Of a stretch of 64,000 nt of DNA, positions 40,701-55,700 are shown one piece after another. The stretch is from NCBI RefSeq assembly GCF_036370855.1, contig NC_088111.1, positions 19,317,501 to 19,381,500 of the forward strand. Direction: 5' to 3'. Position numbers and translations under genes: made by a program. The stretch's first letter is position 1; each line of letters starts with the position of its first letter. The DNA is from Dromaius novaehollandiae. Taxonomy: Eukaryota > Chordata > Aves > Casuariiformes > Dromaiidae. Below the pieces are notes generated by a model, which was not told the DNA's origin, did not search any database, and worked only from the letters and a program-made list of their open reading frames with translations.

Positions 40701-43700
40701 TATTCTCTTAACCACATCTGTCTACTCCAACCACACTTTTTATGGTCCAGTCCCAAATCATAGCAAGAAGTTTTATTCCTATAAGTCTTGCTACATGGCT
40801 GAAAGATGGATAATCGTATGGCTTGAAAAGGAACCAAGTTTCGCACAAAGAGCGATGCAGGGTCTCTGCTTGCAAGCACTCAGGTAGGTTTAACTTTACT
40901 GCTACCGGCAGTCATACTGAAGTTGAGCAGAAGTCTGAGTAGCTGTAGACGTGGGACTTGAGAATGAAAACTCAAGATTTCAGCAGAGTTCAGTTTTGAT
41001 GAGAAGGCAGTCTGTGCAACTTCCATAATGCATTATGGCATGGGCTTTAATTACACAATTACTTAACTTTGGGTAATTCTACCACACCCAGAGGCTAACA
41101 GCTTTGGCATAAGCGCATGTCTTGCCTTCCTATGTAAACCCTTCTGCGTAAAGCAGCTGAACAAAGGGAATAGACTAAAGCTCTAGTGATAAGACCAAGT
41201 CCAACTCATGACATGTATATGTGAGGACAACAGACCAGAATTCTGGACCAGGGATCTGGAAATCAAAAGGCCACTAACAGAAGCTTTCCAAAAGGTTTTC
41301 TTTACTGCAGTTGGCAGCTTGAGCACTTACACTCCATTTCAAGGCAAATGGAAACAGAATAACTACAAATGCTGGTCAGATGCACCTAAAACATTATTTA
41401 AAAAACTGGGAACTTGGGAACTAAGATTCAACATGGATGCAAACTTTGTCTTTTGGCAGACACATCATGACTAAGCTAGTAACTTGGAGTTCAAATTGTG
41501 TAACTGTAGTCATTTAAATGTTTCCTACTTTAATTCAGTACACAGGATGCACCACTTGACAATTGCTTACTTAGAACATGTGATAATGTTTTAAGACCAC
41601 AGAAGTGTTGCACGAGCACATATCTCTTGGTAAGTGCCAGCTGGGCTTCATAAATAAGACTGGTAAAAACTGCAAGCTTGGTATCACAACTCATTAGGAT
41701 TTTTCCCCCTCCTAAAAATAAAGAGGAAATTAAATCAAGAGTACATTAGTAGTTTCACATTAACAGCTGCTGAAGCCTATGCTGTTTAGACAGCCCTGAG
41801 TCTATACCCTGCAGGAAGGCTCCATCAAACAATACTAAGCTCTATGGATTGGCCTGCTCTGATTCATATTGCAGCCTGCAACTGTCAATGTAGAGTAACG
41901 GCAGATATCGGCAAAAGACTACACAGCAGCTAGCTTGTGATTCAATCTGAAATCAGAGCTGATAGAAACAAAAACAAAATAACTCCCCCCAGCAATAAAT
42001 TTAAGGTAGTGCTTGGCAGGGACTACTAGCTATTAAAAAAAGAACACTAGCAGTAAAAATGTAATAAAAATGAAGTCAAACTGGGTCATAAAAGACGCTA
42101 TTAGTCTCACTGGCACATGCCACTTGCTGGTGAGTGGTTTAAGGACTTTGCAGCTTTCAGTCATTGACATTCTGGTCAAACTTACACCAGTAGCACTGGA
42201 TTTTCTAGTTTTAAAGATGTCTAGCCTTTGTACTGAATCCAGAGAAGAGAAACTCAAAATCCAAAGATGTTTTTGGAGAAGATTAAGGCATGAAAACATG
42301 TTTCTAAGAAAAGCATATTTCTGAACTAGTCACGAACACTCCAGCAATAGGTCTAGGAAGGAATCTCTGGTGTATTCAAAGCCTCCATAACCTTCCAGAT
42401 CAACTAGTGCAATGCCACTTTGCCTGTGAGAAATTAAAACCCCTTCGGCGGTATATGTCTTTACAAAGGATCTTGTATTTGCCTATAAAATGTAGCTACC
42501 TGTTAGGGACCAGCTGATGGTGAGCTAGTCTCTATTCCTTATGTGTAGAGCTCCTACGTACCTGTAGAGACTTCTGGATTCTCCTGTAAATGGGAGACCT
42601 CACCAGGCTGCTCCTTGGCTGGGTGTTCAAGGCTAGGGATCTGCTTGTCCTGCTCAGTGGTGAGATCATCATTCTCTGCTGGAAGCTCTTTGTCCTCAGA
42701 AGAAGGTTTATCTTGTTCCTCCTGAGTGTCCACATCCACAGCATCTGAAGCACATGCTGAGTCTTGAGCTAGGTGTTCTGTCTGCCCTCCCAAGGGGCCC
42801 GTTTCTTCATCAGTGACTAAAGCTTCCTTCGTTTGAACAGGATCAGTAACATCTGCATCAGAGTTATTTTCACTCGCACTTTTCAAACCGCTCTGTGGAC
42901 CCTGGCAGAGTTGGTTGCCATCTTGAAGCTCCTCGTTTTGAGTCTTGCATCTCTTCCTTGGGGGTTCTTCATCACTGACAGATTTTAAGTCTTTTACTGG
43001 CTGTTCCTCCTCTGTTGAGCACTCCTCTCCCTTCTTTGGTCCTGACTGCAGGCAATCTTGTTCCATATCTGAGAGAGTGGTGTCTGGGCCTTGCTGACTA
43101 GAATCATCTGGTTTATTCTTCAGACATACTGAATGTAATAGCCATGGCTTGGCAAATACTATTGCAACCAGTCTTACAGTATGGCCTCCTACTTCTAAAA
43201 CCTGTTGCATTTCAATAAGGTCCTATAAAGAAAAGAAAAAAAGTTTCATTAGCTTGCACTGGAAAATATCAGTATACCCCAATATCATGGAATTCCTATC
43301 CTTAACTGGTAGCAAGAAAAGAGGAAGAGCTTAGTGGGCCATTCAGTTTTCTGTCCCTTTGTGCTGAAGTTGGAAAGGTGTTCTGCCCCTTATACTTCTC
43401 TGAAATTACAGCACAAGACATTTTTGTTGTGCTTAAATTAAATGAAAAAGTAACTGGGAAAGTCTTTCACTTCCAAAGGTGAACTGTGGTACCTCTGGGT
43501 TTCTCAAACAGTTCATTCCTAGCTTTGACAAAGTATTGCTCCTAGCTATGAGGCAAAACTGCCATCAGGCTTTTGGTGTGTTATCTCTCTCTCTCTCTCT
43601 CTTTTTTGTCAGTTTATATTTGCTTCATACAGCCTGGGAGATTGTCCTGTTCGAGGGAAATACTAAACATGAATGCATGTATGTATGGAAAGCAGCTGGC

Positions 43701-46700
43701 TATAAAACCACCTGAAGGTACTGCTGCAAATTCCTGGTGCGTGCAGGTTCCATTTCTTCATAGCTGCAGAAATGTCTCCCCAGCTCAGCTTTGCCAATCC
43801 CAAAGTGGGAAGTCGCCTCTATTGCATTACGGATCTCCAAAACAGCAGCTACATCTCTGGGATTATAGCCGTAACATTCTGTACACTCACGAAGAAATCG
43901 ATCAACTTCATAATGTTCTTCTTGGACTTTTATCAGTCTGGTGAAAGTTTTAGGGAGGCAAGAGACTCCCACAACCATCTTATCAAGCACAGAAGAAACT
44001 GCAAAGTAAATAAAAAACAAGTGTATATGCTGTGAAGCAGCTGTTACTATGCTATACACTATGGAAAGATAAAAAATCTGAAACAGACATATTAGGGGTG
44101 TTCTAGACTATTTCAATTAAAAATACAGCTCAGCTTTTCATGTTCATTACTGCATCTTCTCATTCTGCCTTGCATACCTGTCTCTGAAAAGACCTGTAGA
44201 AGAAGAGCAAGCTGGCTTACAAGGGCCTACCCTCATATCAAAGTGAAGTATCAGTGAAAGACAGCATAGACTTACTGGTATTGTCTCTAACACTCAGCTA
44301 AACTCTTAAGTTGATGAGGAAATCATCTTTTTCCTTGAAGAAGGTCAGGTGAACAGCCTATGGCATCAAAAGGCTATGGAGGGCCCTATTAATCAAAATA
44401 TCTAAAGAAGCTGATCCAGGGTAGAAAGCGATAGACCAAATATGGTAAACTCCATAAGTTTCCAATGCCTTAGTACCATCAATATAATAAAGCATCTGAG
44501 CATAGTGTGTTTGGGGACAGGTCTATCACTGCACCAAAACTCATCCCACCTATACAAAGTTGGATCAATATAATACCTTTCTGCAGTCCTGGATGATTAG
44601 AGAGTAGTTTTGGCAGTGTTCTTATTTGCTCCCCATCCTTTTATCTGCAGGCTGCCTTTATATTGTGCCTTGTGGGACACTCAGGACAGCTGCACTTTGA
44701 CAGCCAAGAAAAGATGAGAACAATTGTAATGAGCTGTCAACTCAGCAAACCTGGAGGGCATGTGTGGTAGCAGAGATCTGAGAAAGAATTTCTATTTTAC
44801 CTCTATCACAACATCAACGGGAATGAGCAGGGACAGCACTAGCCCTTCCATTACAACTAAAGGTTTTCCTGGCTACGTTTGCATTACAGCAGAAAGGAAG
44901 ACACTCTTGAAGAAGGGAGCATGCTGACAAAAAATTGCAAATTATGCAAGCTGTAAATATTATCAAAATGTTTAAATTACTGTACCTAAAATGCCAGAGA
45001 TTAAACACCACTATTCCAGACACTTCTAGGAGACAAAGTGAATGTGAATTTCTGTCCAAGTTGCTCTGAAAAGATTTTCTTTTCTCTTTACAGAAGGGAA
45101 GGTCTTAGTATGACATAATATGGGATTTTAAGTTATAAAAGGGATTGAAAAATTTCTGGGTAAAGAGATAACAAAGTAGAGGACTAACTTCCTCTTTGGA
45201 TTAATGGTTTCACAAAATATGAAATGCAGCCAAGGACTTATTACCCACAAAGCATCCCTCTGTAAGCCAACCACCTGTTAGTGCTAAATCAGGAGAGAAA
45301 GCATTACAAGGCAAACCACATGCTCTAAGGAGTATGAAGAAGAATGTTCCTATTAGGAGGCTTTGTTCAAATCAGTTCCTCAGCTCAGGAGTTTTCTATC
45401 TTGCCTCTTCCAACCTACTTCTGCGCAAATTAGGCCAAACAAAAACTAACCTGGAGAGCTGAGTCTTCCTGGAACTGGTGTACATCGCAGCTTAACCTTC
45501 ACTTGGCAGGAATTAACCACAATATTGTCACTGGGACTCAGATTGCGTGTGCTGACAATTCCAGGCGCATAGTAGCCTCTCATCAGTAAGTAATTGGTAT
45601 GAGATGCTTGACGAGCTTTTACTTCTATTCTCCGTTTGCCTCCAGAACTGTCATCTAAGTCGTCATCCTCCTCCTCCTCCTCCTCCAGTCCTTCTTTTCC
45701 CAAACTACAGCAAACAGAAACATTTTGTTTGGGGTTTTGTGTTTGTTTGTTTTCCACAATAATATCTTAAGTGACTTATTACACAGAGCAGAGCAGGAAC
45801 ACATGCTTTTCTGCATTCCAGACCTTAATCATAAACAGCTGTGGATATGTCGATAGCAGGCTGATTTAAAGTGCTGAGAACAAGCAGCTAAAGAAAGGAT
45901 AATACAATGAAGGTCCCTGGAAAAGGAAACACTCCTTTTTGTGAGCATTTTGAAAGGAACCCAAAATGTTTCAGCCTTCACTGCTGAGACTCTGGTTTGG
46001 GAGGTACTTTGTCACGAGGGCACATCTGTTAGAGGACAAAGGCTGAGACCATAAAGGATATTGCAGCATAGGGGAGACTGTTTACTTTTAAGAAGGGAGA
46101 AAAAAAAGTAAGAATTACAGACCACACACTTCAGTTACTTAAAAAATAAAACAAACTGTAGACAACCTCAAAGTAACATGGGAATAGTAGTAGCAGCCTG
46201 GATGGATTTCCCAAGAACAGATTTAGTCAAACCAACGCTATTTCCTTCCAGGACAGGACATGAGCCCTGATGGATAAACGTGAAGCAGGTAAGGCTCTGA
46301 GCAACCTGACCTAACTCTGAAGTTGCCTCTGCTTTAAGCAGAAGATTAGGCCAGAGACAACCACAGGTCTCCTTCCAGCCTTTTCTAAGATTATTTAGAC
46401 CTTAAGTACCTTCTCTTCTAACATTTTTATAACCAAAAGAAAAAAAAACAATTAGAAAAACTAGTGTGAATCCACAATCAGTTTTAAAACTGGACTCAGA
46501 TGCCTGTACTCACAGCTGGGACTTGTCTAGGGTTCAGCCTTGGGTGTATTTTCACTAATGACCTGGATGATAAAAGATAGACTTTGCTTATTAAGTTTTC
46601 AGGGGATATCAAACTGGAGAGGCTGCAAGTATGTAGGAGGACAGGATTTAAGTTCAGAACATTTCCAGAAAACTGGAGAAATGGCCTGGAAAAGAACAGG

Positions 46701-49700
46701 AAACAATTTAATATGGACAAATGCATACTATGTATATCATATACTATGCACCTGTCCTCATACTGGAGGGGAAATAAGTGACTAGGTAAAAGAAGAGAAT
46801 CTCGTTATAGTGAATCACAAGCTGGACATCAATCACCACACCTTTTTTTTTAATGCCTAACAGAATGGCCATTCATCATCTTGGGCTGTATGAGCAGACA
46901 TATCTATATAATACATGATGTAATTGGCATATCTCTGCCAGCAAGAACATGGTGTTTGGTTTTTGACAACACAGTTCAGTGCAGAGGAGAGTAATAAGAA
47001 AGACAAAGATTTGGATAATATACAAAAAATAACTAAAGCAATGGAGACTGCCTATTTTAAAGAACAGAAGATTAAGGAAGAAAGACTATGATAACAATCT
47101 TCTAATATGTAATAAGCTGCTCTAAAGAGGAAGGGATTATACTGTTTTTCATATATACTGGCAATAAAGCAGGAAGCAACAGGTTAAACTGCAGCAAGAG
47201 ATTTTAGCTGCACACTAAGAAAACATAATGATTATAAGGATAGCTATTCCATAAGACTGGACTACCTAGGGAGAGAGTGGAATTTCAATTATTGGATGTT
47301 TAAAAAAAATAAATCTCCAAAGAATAGACAATGCATAGAACAAATACTATGTAGAGAGTTTTCTCTGAAAGCTGAAACCTTGTTATTAATCCTTGTTAGT
47401 CCTTGAAAACGGATGGTGATGAAAATGATCATACGGCACACACTGCTCTCCTTATTACATTAGCTCTGGTAGCAGTGAAGTGCCTGGCAATTTAAAAGTC
47501 ACATATGCGAAGACAAATGTAGTCCAAGGCTATAATGACAAGCACTAACTAAAGTGCCATTAAATCCTCAAAACGCTCCCTGAAAAATAAAAATCTAAAC
47601 AATGTCACAGCAAAACATGTTAAGACCCAGAGCAGAAAGTGCTAATGCTTGTCAGATTTCTTTCAACCATCAAATCTTATTCACTAATAGAAATAATGGT
47701 GCTTACCTTTTGATCACTTCATTCTCAACCATAGTGCTGTCCACTACAACTATCTGCTCTGGGATTCTCACATTCACAGATACAAGCCCCAAGGCAAACA
47801 GGGAAAGCATCGCCACACAGTGGCCTCCAGGTCCATCCATAGGAAATGCAATCATGCCTTCTGATGTATTAGTTTCTTGATCTTTAAATGAGAAGTTATC
47901 TGGCTGATCCGATTTTTCATTATCCTTCAGCTTCTCGAGGAATTGAAAGGATTCTGTACAAATTGTACTGGGAAACCGCCATGTAAAAACTCTGCACAAA
48001 AGAACAAATTCAAACAAGCACACAACATTGATTTTCTGTTCTTACTGTTTATGAATTTCAGTCCACTGGTAGCACAAAAATAATGCAATAGTTTAAATTC
48101 TGTGCTAAAGCTGGTAACTATGTACCTTCTACATCTACTTGCACAACTATGTGGCACCCAAATAGCTATATGGCAAATGTAAAGCAAAGATCTCATCTGC
48201 TGCTTCAGCATTAAATACATTTAGAGCTAATGCCCTCCCCACTGCCACCATCCAGGTACAGTGCAGCACAAAACAGCGCAAAATAACTGAAGAGGAAAAG
48301 CAAGCAACCATCAGAAAGACAAGAGTACTAAAGAAACCTCTCCACCATATCAAGAACTTCAGTGCTACCTCCCCTCTCTGTATGACTTTGTAAAGGCTTG
48401 CTCAGTGAACTTGGCTCTACATCCTGTACAGCCCTAATTGCTAACTGAATCAAGGGCCAACATATCTAGATGTTACCTTCACCTCTTCAAATTTAGCTGT
48501 GATGGTCAGGTTCTTTGCTCTAGATACTTCATATGTATTCTCTCCCCCATGCCAAGCATACCTGGGTACATTCTTTTACTGGCTCACACATAAACAGTGA
48601 ACTTTCTGACACCCACCTGTAGTAACTCTGAGACAGCTGATATGACATGGGCACGAAGGGCAAAGCCCGGCTTTTCTTTGGACCCAGCGTGTGGTTTACT
48701 CGACGGCGATTGACCAAGCTTCTCTTCTGACACTCTACGAAAGCCTTCACGAGAATGTCATCTCGGTACTCGCGGTACAAACGAAAAGTCTGCAAAAAAT
48801 ACCCCACTCAGTGTAAACACTTGACCGGTAGCTGGCATTATAACCCCAGCCAGACACTTAATTCCACAAAGAAGTGTTAGATCCAAATCCATTGTTAGAC
48901 CCACCTACTTGAAATTTCCTTTGACTGAACGAATACAGAATTACAAGCTAGAACTTAAATGATATACATAAATTCACTTGTTACACTATTTATTGCTTTT
49001 ATAAGCTTCCGGGCTTTCCATAGCAAACACCAATTAAATTAACTAAATATGAGAGAACACTTGATATTCAAAATGCGATCAGGCTCCTGCTAGAATTATA
49101 TATGTAAAAAACCACTCATCTGCACCACACCTGGGTGGACTCTTCCCATCGTTTTACCAGGAACACCTGCTTCCATGAGCTTGTCTGATAAGATGTTAAC
49201 CTCCCTTTGAACATTTTTTTTTTAAAAGTACTTGACAGTGACAGATGATCTATTTTTTATGATCCCCAATGCTGAAGGAGAGGCTAACTTTAACACCACT
49301 GACAGCCAGACCCTAGGACTGTCTTTGTGATATCTCCTCCAGAGCATAATTCCAATCGCTTAAGTAGGCACTAAATTGTCATATAGTTTGGTCCATTAGA
49401 AGGGATGTGGAGTTCATTTCATATGATTTTCGGGGACTGCTCCAACCTCACATCTTGCAATCTTACCCTCACAGAGAAAAGCAACATATTGAAAGTCTGC
49501 CTGGAACAAATAATTTCCTTCAAGTGGAAGAAAATCCCCACAGAATGGACATCACAGTTCAGATCTAAGCTTCTGAGTTTTTTGTCTCCCATTTATCTCC
49601 CGTATGTCAAAGTAGGAAGAAGAAACTCTTCAGGGTTGTATGTCCAGTAAAGTTTGGTCCAGATACTGTACCTGAAATGACTGGCAAGATTTCATCTGGT

Positions 49701-52700
49701 TATCTGAGAGCGCCAAAGTGCTCTGAATCAGATTCTGTAGCACTAGAAAATGAATATCATAGATGCTGAAAGAAAAAAAGGAGGGGGGGGATTATTCATG
49801 ATGATTTTCGAGCATGAGGTACTTAGCTACTAACCTAGCATAAAAATTTTCTAACTCAATCAACTGCTTCTAAAATGGGTGTATAAAGATATGAGAGCAC
49901 TACAGCTGAGAACTGTTGATATAAAGGCGCTTGTTACTTTTTTCTTGTCTCTCCAATCGGGACTTTTGGATCAGTCGAGATAATTTGACATAAAATTACA
50001 TTCTCTTTGATAACATCCCCTCCTTTTAAGGTATAGCTCCCATGTAGGAAACATATACCATTGTCATAACGATAACAGATCACCAGAATGAGTGATTATT
50101 GCCTAGTTTTAGTAAAGAATATTCAAATAGGAGAGCCTGTTCTTATTACAGGTTTTGGAGAACACTCACTGGCAGGTAAAACTTCCACTTCAATCTCTAC
50201 CTGTCCAGAGCATGAGAGTCCCCATGATATTCATAGCCTAACAACACAGAGGAGGTGCTTGCCAAGTGCAGAATTCTTCTGCCAAAGACCACATTCCAAA
50301 TTCTCTCTCTGTTTTCTGCAAACATGAGACCTGGGTTTGACTGGCAGTTTTGCATTCAAGGCACTTTCTCTTCTCTGCGCATGACCCCTGATGGAACCAG
50401 TTTTCCTAGAGCAACTGAGGCTTCCCCAACACAGTCTTAGTCAACAGTGAAGTTGTTTCAGCAGTTATGAAGTACCCTGGGACTTCAGTGTTGCCTATGT
50501 AAAGTACCCAGCATAACAGGGTGCTGGCCACAGAGGACCCACTGGTTGCCAGTGAGAGCTACCTAAAATTAATTTTTTTCCTCCTATGACTATTTTATAT
50601 AGCAGCTTCTACTCATATCTTATGATAAACTTCCAAGAAGTCTTGCAATTCTCTGATGAAGTTTAGTTTGAGGAATCCCTTTCTCTTGCCAACGCAAGTA
50701 GCAACCACCACCTCACTGCTCAGAGAATCAGAGTGCTCAAATAGAGAAAGTCTCTTAGATATCAAATTCCCAATGTTGTAGTCAGGTCTAAATATTTCAT
50801 CCTTCGGAGAGAAGTTGAGGGAAGAAGACTAATAAAGCCATTTAAAAGCAGATGCTGTTCTTTAATGGACAATCTATGCCTGGTCCTGGAGAGAAAACAA
50901 AAATATTTATCTCGGCTCAAAATCACTTTCCTCATGTTCTGCTATTCCCAGACACCTCTTCTGCTTCTCTTCACAAGTAGAAAGAGGTCTGATATCTGTA
51001 GAATACTACAATGGATTTCAGAAATGATCTTACTACTTCCTAAGTTCTGGTGAAGAGAGCAAGTGGAATTAATTTCTTTTGAGTGACAAAGGAGATTTAA
51101 AAAACAGGATTTAAAATTACATAAATGCTGAAAAAGCAATTTTCTTGATGAGGACATTTTGAGAAGGTTATTGCTGCTTTCAATTTATTCATCAAATCCA
51201 TAATCAATGTCAGGTCCTACAGCCTTGAGAGAGTATTTTTCTGTTAGTAACTTTACACATTCAACAAACAGATGAAAAATGTACTGAATTAGAAGACTCT
51301 ACATATGACTTTCATTGATGTGAGGGTTGACATGATCTTGGGGAATCCTAATGGAAAAAAAAAAAAAGATATTACTGCTACTCACCTGGTGAGACTGTCC
51401 TCTTTAGTGTTTTGATTTGTGTCGTCTCCAATCGCCAAAACTCGAAATCTAGTTAAGGGAAGAGATAAGAAAACATTGAAACAAAAGTAACATGCCTTAT
51501 ACTGGATCTGTGCCATACAGAGACCTTGATTTTATAATCAGCTGTGAAACCCAGAGGCCGACAAGTGCCACTGCTAATAAGGTATCTGTTGAAACAGCAC
51601 CAGGGTACTATCTGCTCCAGCAGCTCTCAGCAGAAGTGTCAAAAATTAGATGAACTGTCCTGATCAATCTCCCTCACTCTACTAAGATATCTGTCTGGAA
51701 GGGGAGACACATGTGGACAGAAGACAGTACAGAATCAGCACAAACATAAATAAGACCATCTTTGACAGCAGGATTCATGCAAAGAAACTCATAATTTTTC
51801 TTCCCCTGATCCATGACAAAAAGGATTGGCTATTTTATTGCATTTTTGCACTTCCAGTCACCAACTCCAACATTTCTGCTGTAATGTACAGCTCTTCCCA
51901 GAGTAAAAAAATTTACAAAGGTGCTAAATTTGTTATCAGAGAATGATTGAGGCCCAAGTTCCCACACTTATCTCCAAGAGTTATTCATCATGGAAAAGCT
52001 TGACAATCTGTGGCTGGAGAATGCTATACAAAGCTAAGCGCTTTTCTGCATCAACAGCTTTAGACACAGTACTGAGATGATTTATCTGAGTAACCAGCTA
52101 CAAATTATGATACAAAATGAGGCCAGATAACCTGGAAAATAGTAAAGGGAAGTCTTCTATGACATTAAAATATGTTACATCTGAGTATCCCCATCTCTAA
52201 TAGTAAAGCTGAGGAATTGACCATATATGAATATTTGATACTGTAAATTTTGGGTTTTAAAAAATACTATTTAAAAAAATGAAAATGGTTCAAAATAGGC
52301 AAGCTTATGCAAATAACAGAAAATTAGTTATATGTATTTAGGGAGTATGGATTTGAAAGAAATGTTGCCTGTTCTATTAACTGAAACTTCTTTTGATAGG
52401 AGAACAGGTAACAGAAGGTGTAAATCACACAAAGCAGAGAACAGGTAAATCTGAACTGCCTTCCTCCCACCCTCTCCCAGCCCCCATACAGACTCAAAAA
52501 TAATTAAATCATAACTAAATAATAACTAAAATACCTGGAATATAGTTCCTGCAAAGTATCAGGAATCTCAAGTTTGGGATTCCCCAGGGTTGAACTGAAT
52601 TTCTCTTTCAGTCTTTCCACAAACTCTTTAAATTCCTTTGAACAAACCTTTGAAAACAAGAGAGAGAAAAGTTATCAAGCTCAGTTTCTTAGAGTGGGAA

Positions 52701-55700
52701 AAGATGCTGTACTTTCAAAATGTTCACAAAAAATTCCACTAGAATTGCTTAGCTTGTGCATCATCAAATTGGAGAAACAGACAAACCAGGAGAATGCATT
52801 AAAAAAGCTCTGTAAATGTTATATTTGCTGATTTGCTTAACAGTTGCTGGTTCTACTTGTCATTAGGCTGTCTCATAGTTACAAGTAACCAACCAGGAAC
52901 ATATTTTTTTTAAAAACAATTACACTGAATTTACTGCATAAGATCTCTTGCAAGAGCTCTGTTTAAGCTTCTCCCGAAGTCTTTCTTCCCCCTCTCATAT
53001 CCTTCATAGTCTGCATCGTATTCTTTGTTAAGTCTGTTTGTACAAGCACTGCTTGGAAGAGACCTGTTACATGAGAATAATGGTCCTGTATCTCTCTGCA
53101 AACAAGTTTTTGCTTGCCTCCAAAGACAGTCTTTGGAGATGGGGACAAACGAGAGAGGGGAAAAAAAGACCAACAAAGTAAGATAAGATAAACCAAATAG
53201 AACATTTCTCCCCTATATGGTAAACTAACCAGAGAAGAAATACATAAAAACTGTGTAAGAGCTGCATTCTTTGCAACTTCTTTCCATTCAGGCCCTCTTC
53301 CCAGAAGTGTAAGACCTCATTTTGACCTCCTTTCCTTAGCTCTCGGGGCAGAGTAGGTGAATGAGAAGAGAAGATGCACTTGGTATTATTTCTGAATTCT
53401 GTATAAAGTAAGAAAGTGTGACAGAAGACCCAAGCAGAAAACATGCAGTCTGTTCTCCGCAGCATGCATATTACACACCGCATGCAGTTTATTCCCACAA
53501 GCAGCCCAGCAGGACCAAAGTCAGTCCTTTGGATGCTGTTTATGGCCATATTCCAACTAGCAAGTCAGGCCTTTTGGTGAAACCAGTCCAAAACAACCCA
53601 AAGACTACACCACCTGCGCTTCACATACATTCAGTATCTCAAATTCAAGCATGAGAAAGCACTGAGGAACAGCAGTTACTACCACCTCAGCCAGTCTTCT
53701 AGAGATTCCCACTATCTGTTTTCACAAAGTTCCTAGTGGTCAGAGAATGAAAATTATAGCTGCAAATCACTAAAGATGCAGCGCTTTAGGAAAATTAACA
53801 TGAAGAAAGGCAAAAGGTATCAGAAATATCAGTTGCAAGGCAATGCAGAGACACACGCAATTTTTCCAGTAATGTCTTACCAGCGAGCAATTATTCTTTA
53901 TTTCAACAAACATGAATCTAACAACAGAACTGGTTGGCATTTTCTGACAATATAATGAATGCAGTCATTCCTGGATAAAAACAAAGACAAACTTGCCATT
54001 ACAAGGTCCCAATTCTGAAGTTTTGGGATTCAAAATGGAAGGTTTACATTTTCAATGCAAACAAACTTTTCACTTCATAATTGTAGTTAATTTAAGTGAT
54101 AAAAAGCTCAAAACTTAAATGAAATCTTTTGACTGACCAAATGAAGGCTTCTCTCAGATGATTTGTTTACATTCCCTCACCCACCCTCAAAATTTGAGGC
54201 AACATTTCAATATGAAACTGGAATAAAAAATGAGAAATTACAGAGCAAAATTGTTTTCTTGCTCAGATAACAAGGAGGCCGACAGGACTGGAAAAAAAGA
54301 ATCAGTGCACATGCATGCTCGGTCATGGATGTTTAGAAACAAGCACAATGAAGAAACAAAATTTTGCTGCACAGCAGGGCTGTTTACATGCCTTTGGAAG
54401 GCTGCCTATTCTTATCTTGCTCCCAAAATAGCAATGATGTAGCATTTTTACAATGATGCTATTTTTAATATAGCTAAGAGTAGAAGGGAGAGATAAGAAA
54501 TGAAATCACAGTAATCCAAACAGAGCAAGTATTCACTAATCCAAAGAGTGTAAGTACTCTATGACCTTTTAGAATATTTCTCTTCTTACCTGTGGATCTT
54601 CATAGTTATTTTCTCTATTCATGAAATCCTCAGTGAGGGCTTTATCTTGATAAACCTCGGCAAGGCAAACTCTGCAACAGATACAATTGAAGGTGTTGTA
54701 ACTAGTTGAAGTTTTCTCAGTTCAATGCTGCTCAGAGAAATTAATGCACTTATTTCAGCTGAAATATCATTTCTGTACCTTCCAAGAACAGCATTAATCA
54801 AACAGGATTCAAGGAAAAATTCTGCCTAACTTATCATGCACATACTAACATCTTCAATGCAACCAAGCCAACTCATCACCATCTCATCACTTCATATGAA
54901 CTGTGACAGAACTGAGAACCAAATGTAAATTCTCCTGCTATTGTATTTGTTCTCAAGAAAATGAGAGCTAATAAATGATAAAGCCTCTGCCTTTTGGAAA
55001 AACTGCTGCTCCACAGCACAAACACATTGCAAGAGGAGTCACCATGTAAGTCAGCCAGCGTAAAACCATCTCAAGATTTTATAAGGAAACAGAGAAAGTG
55101 GATGGGGACAGGAAGCAGATGTGTTCTGAAAGGGAGGGGGGAGGAGCTGAAAAAACTCAGGCATTTTTGTTCCTCTGAAACACAGGATACCAAGAAATAG
55201 TTTGTAAGGGAGTTGCCACTCGCTGCTTTTTCCTGTTGATATGTCCTTGTTTTAGTCGGAACATCAGAACAGTAGGGATGAAGTTCTCCTGCCTGTCCTT
55301 CTTGCACATCCCTATATTTCTAGGCTTTCAAGAACTATTTGACAATTAAATTCTGTCATTAATAACCCAACTTGGATTAGTTCATCTGTATATATTTATC
55401 TCCTCTTTCTAGCTGAAGAAGAGATAAACAAGTAGTGCAAGTAACTTTTAAGTACCTTAACACTTGTTTCTTGGTTTGAAAAAGAGGCAATTATAGACAT
55501 TTATAACTGATGATCTAAGACGACATATATAACTGATGATATGATTTTTCTCCTCACGGTTTTGCAGAACATTTATTTTAAGAGCAAAAGATTAATCATA
55601 ATGGACCAGACCAAAGTTCCATTTCAATCAGTATCCTTTTATGACAGATGCCAAAAGGATATGGATTGGAAAGACTTAAGAAGAGACTGTGCATTCAGTT

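Larger units (their letters stand above)
37710..42561 (-). other. GTF3C1: GTF3C1 introns between the linker exon and the last exon
   Basis: Three introns (37710-39333, 39527-40440, 40481-42561), AT-rich. I saw no repeat family, RNA gene or further exon. A perfect TGAGTCAGCA (38540-38549) is an AP-1/Maf-like site whose use cannot be judged. Confidence 0.7.
43223..45450 (-). other. GTF3C1: GTF3C1 introns 43223-43711 and 43999-45450
   Basis: The first holds a (CT)n run at about 43584-43602, which on the minus strand is (AG)n. The second (1.45 kb) shows nothing I can identify. Confidence 0.7.
47992..51385 (-). other. GTF3C1: GTF3C1 introns between 47992 and 51385
   Basis: Introns 47992-48616, 48790-49671 and 49766-51385. 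A 13-A run lies at 51355-51367, close to the 51386 donor, and a G-rich run near 49782-49790. I saw no repeat or RNA gene that I could support. Confidence 0.65.
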
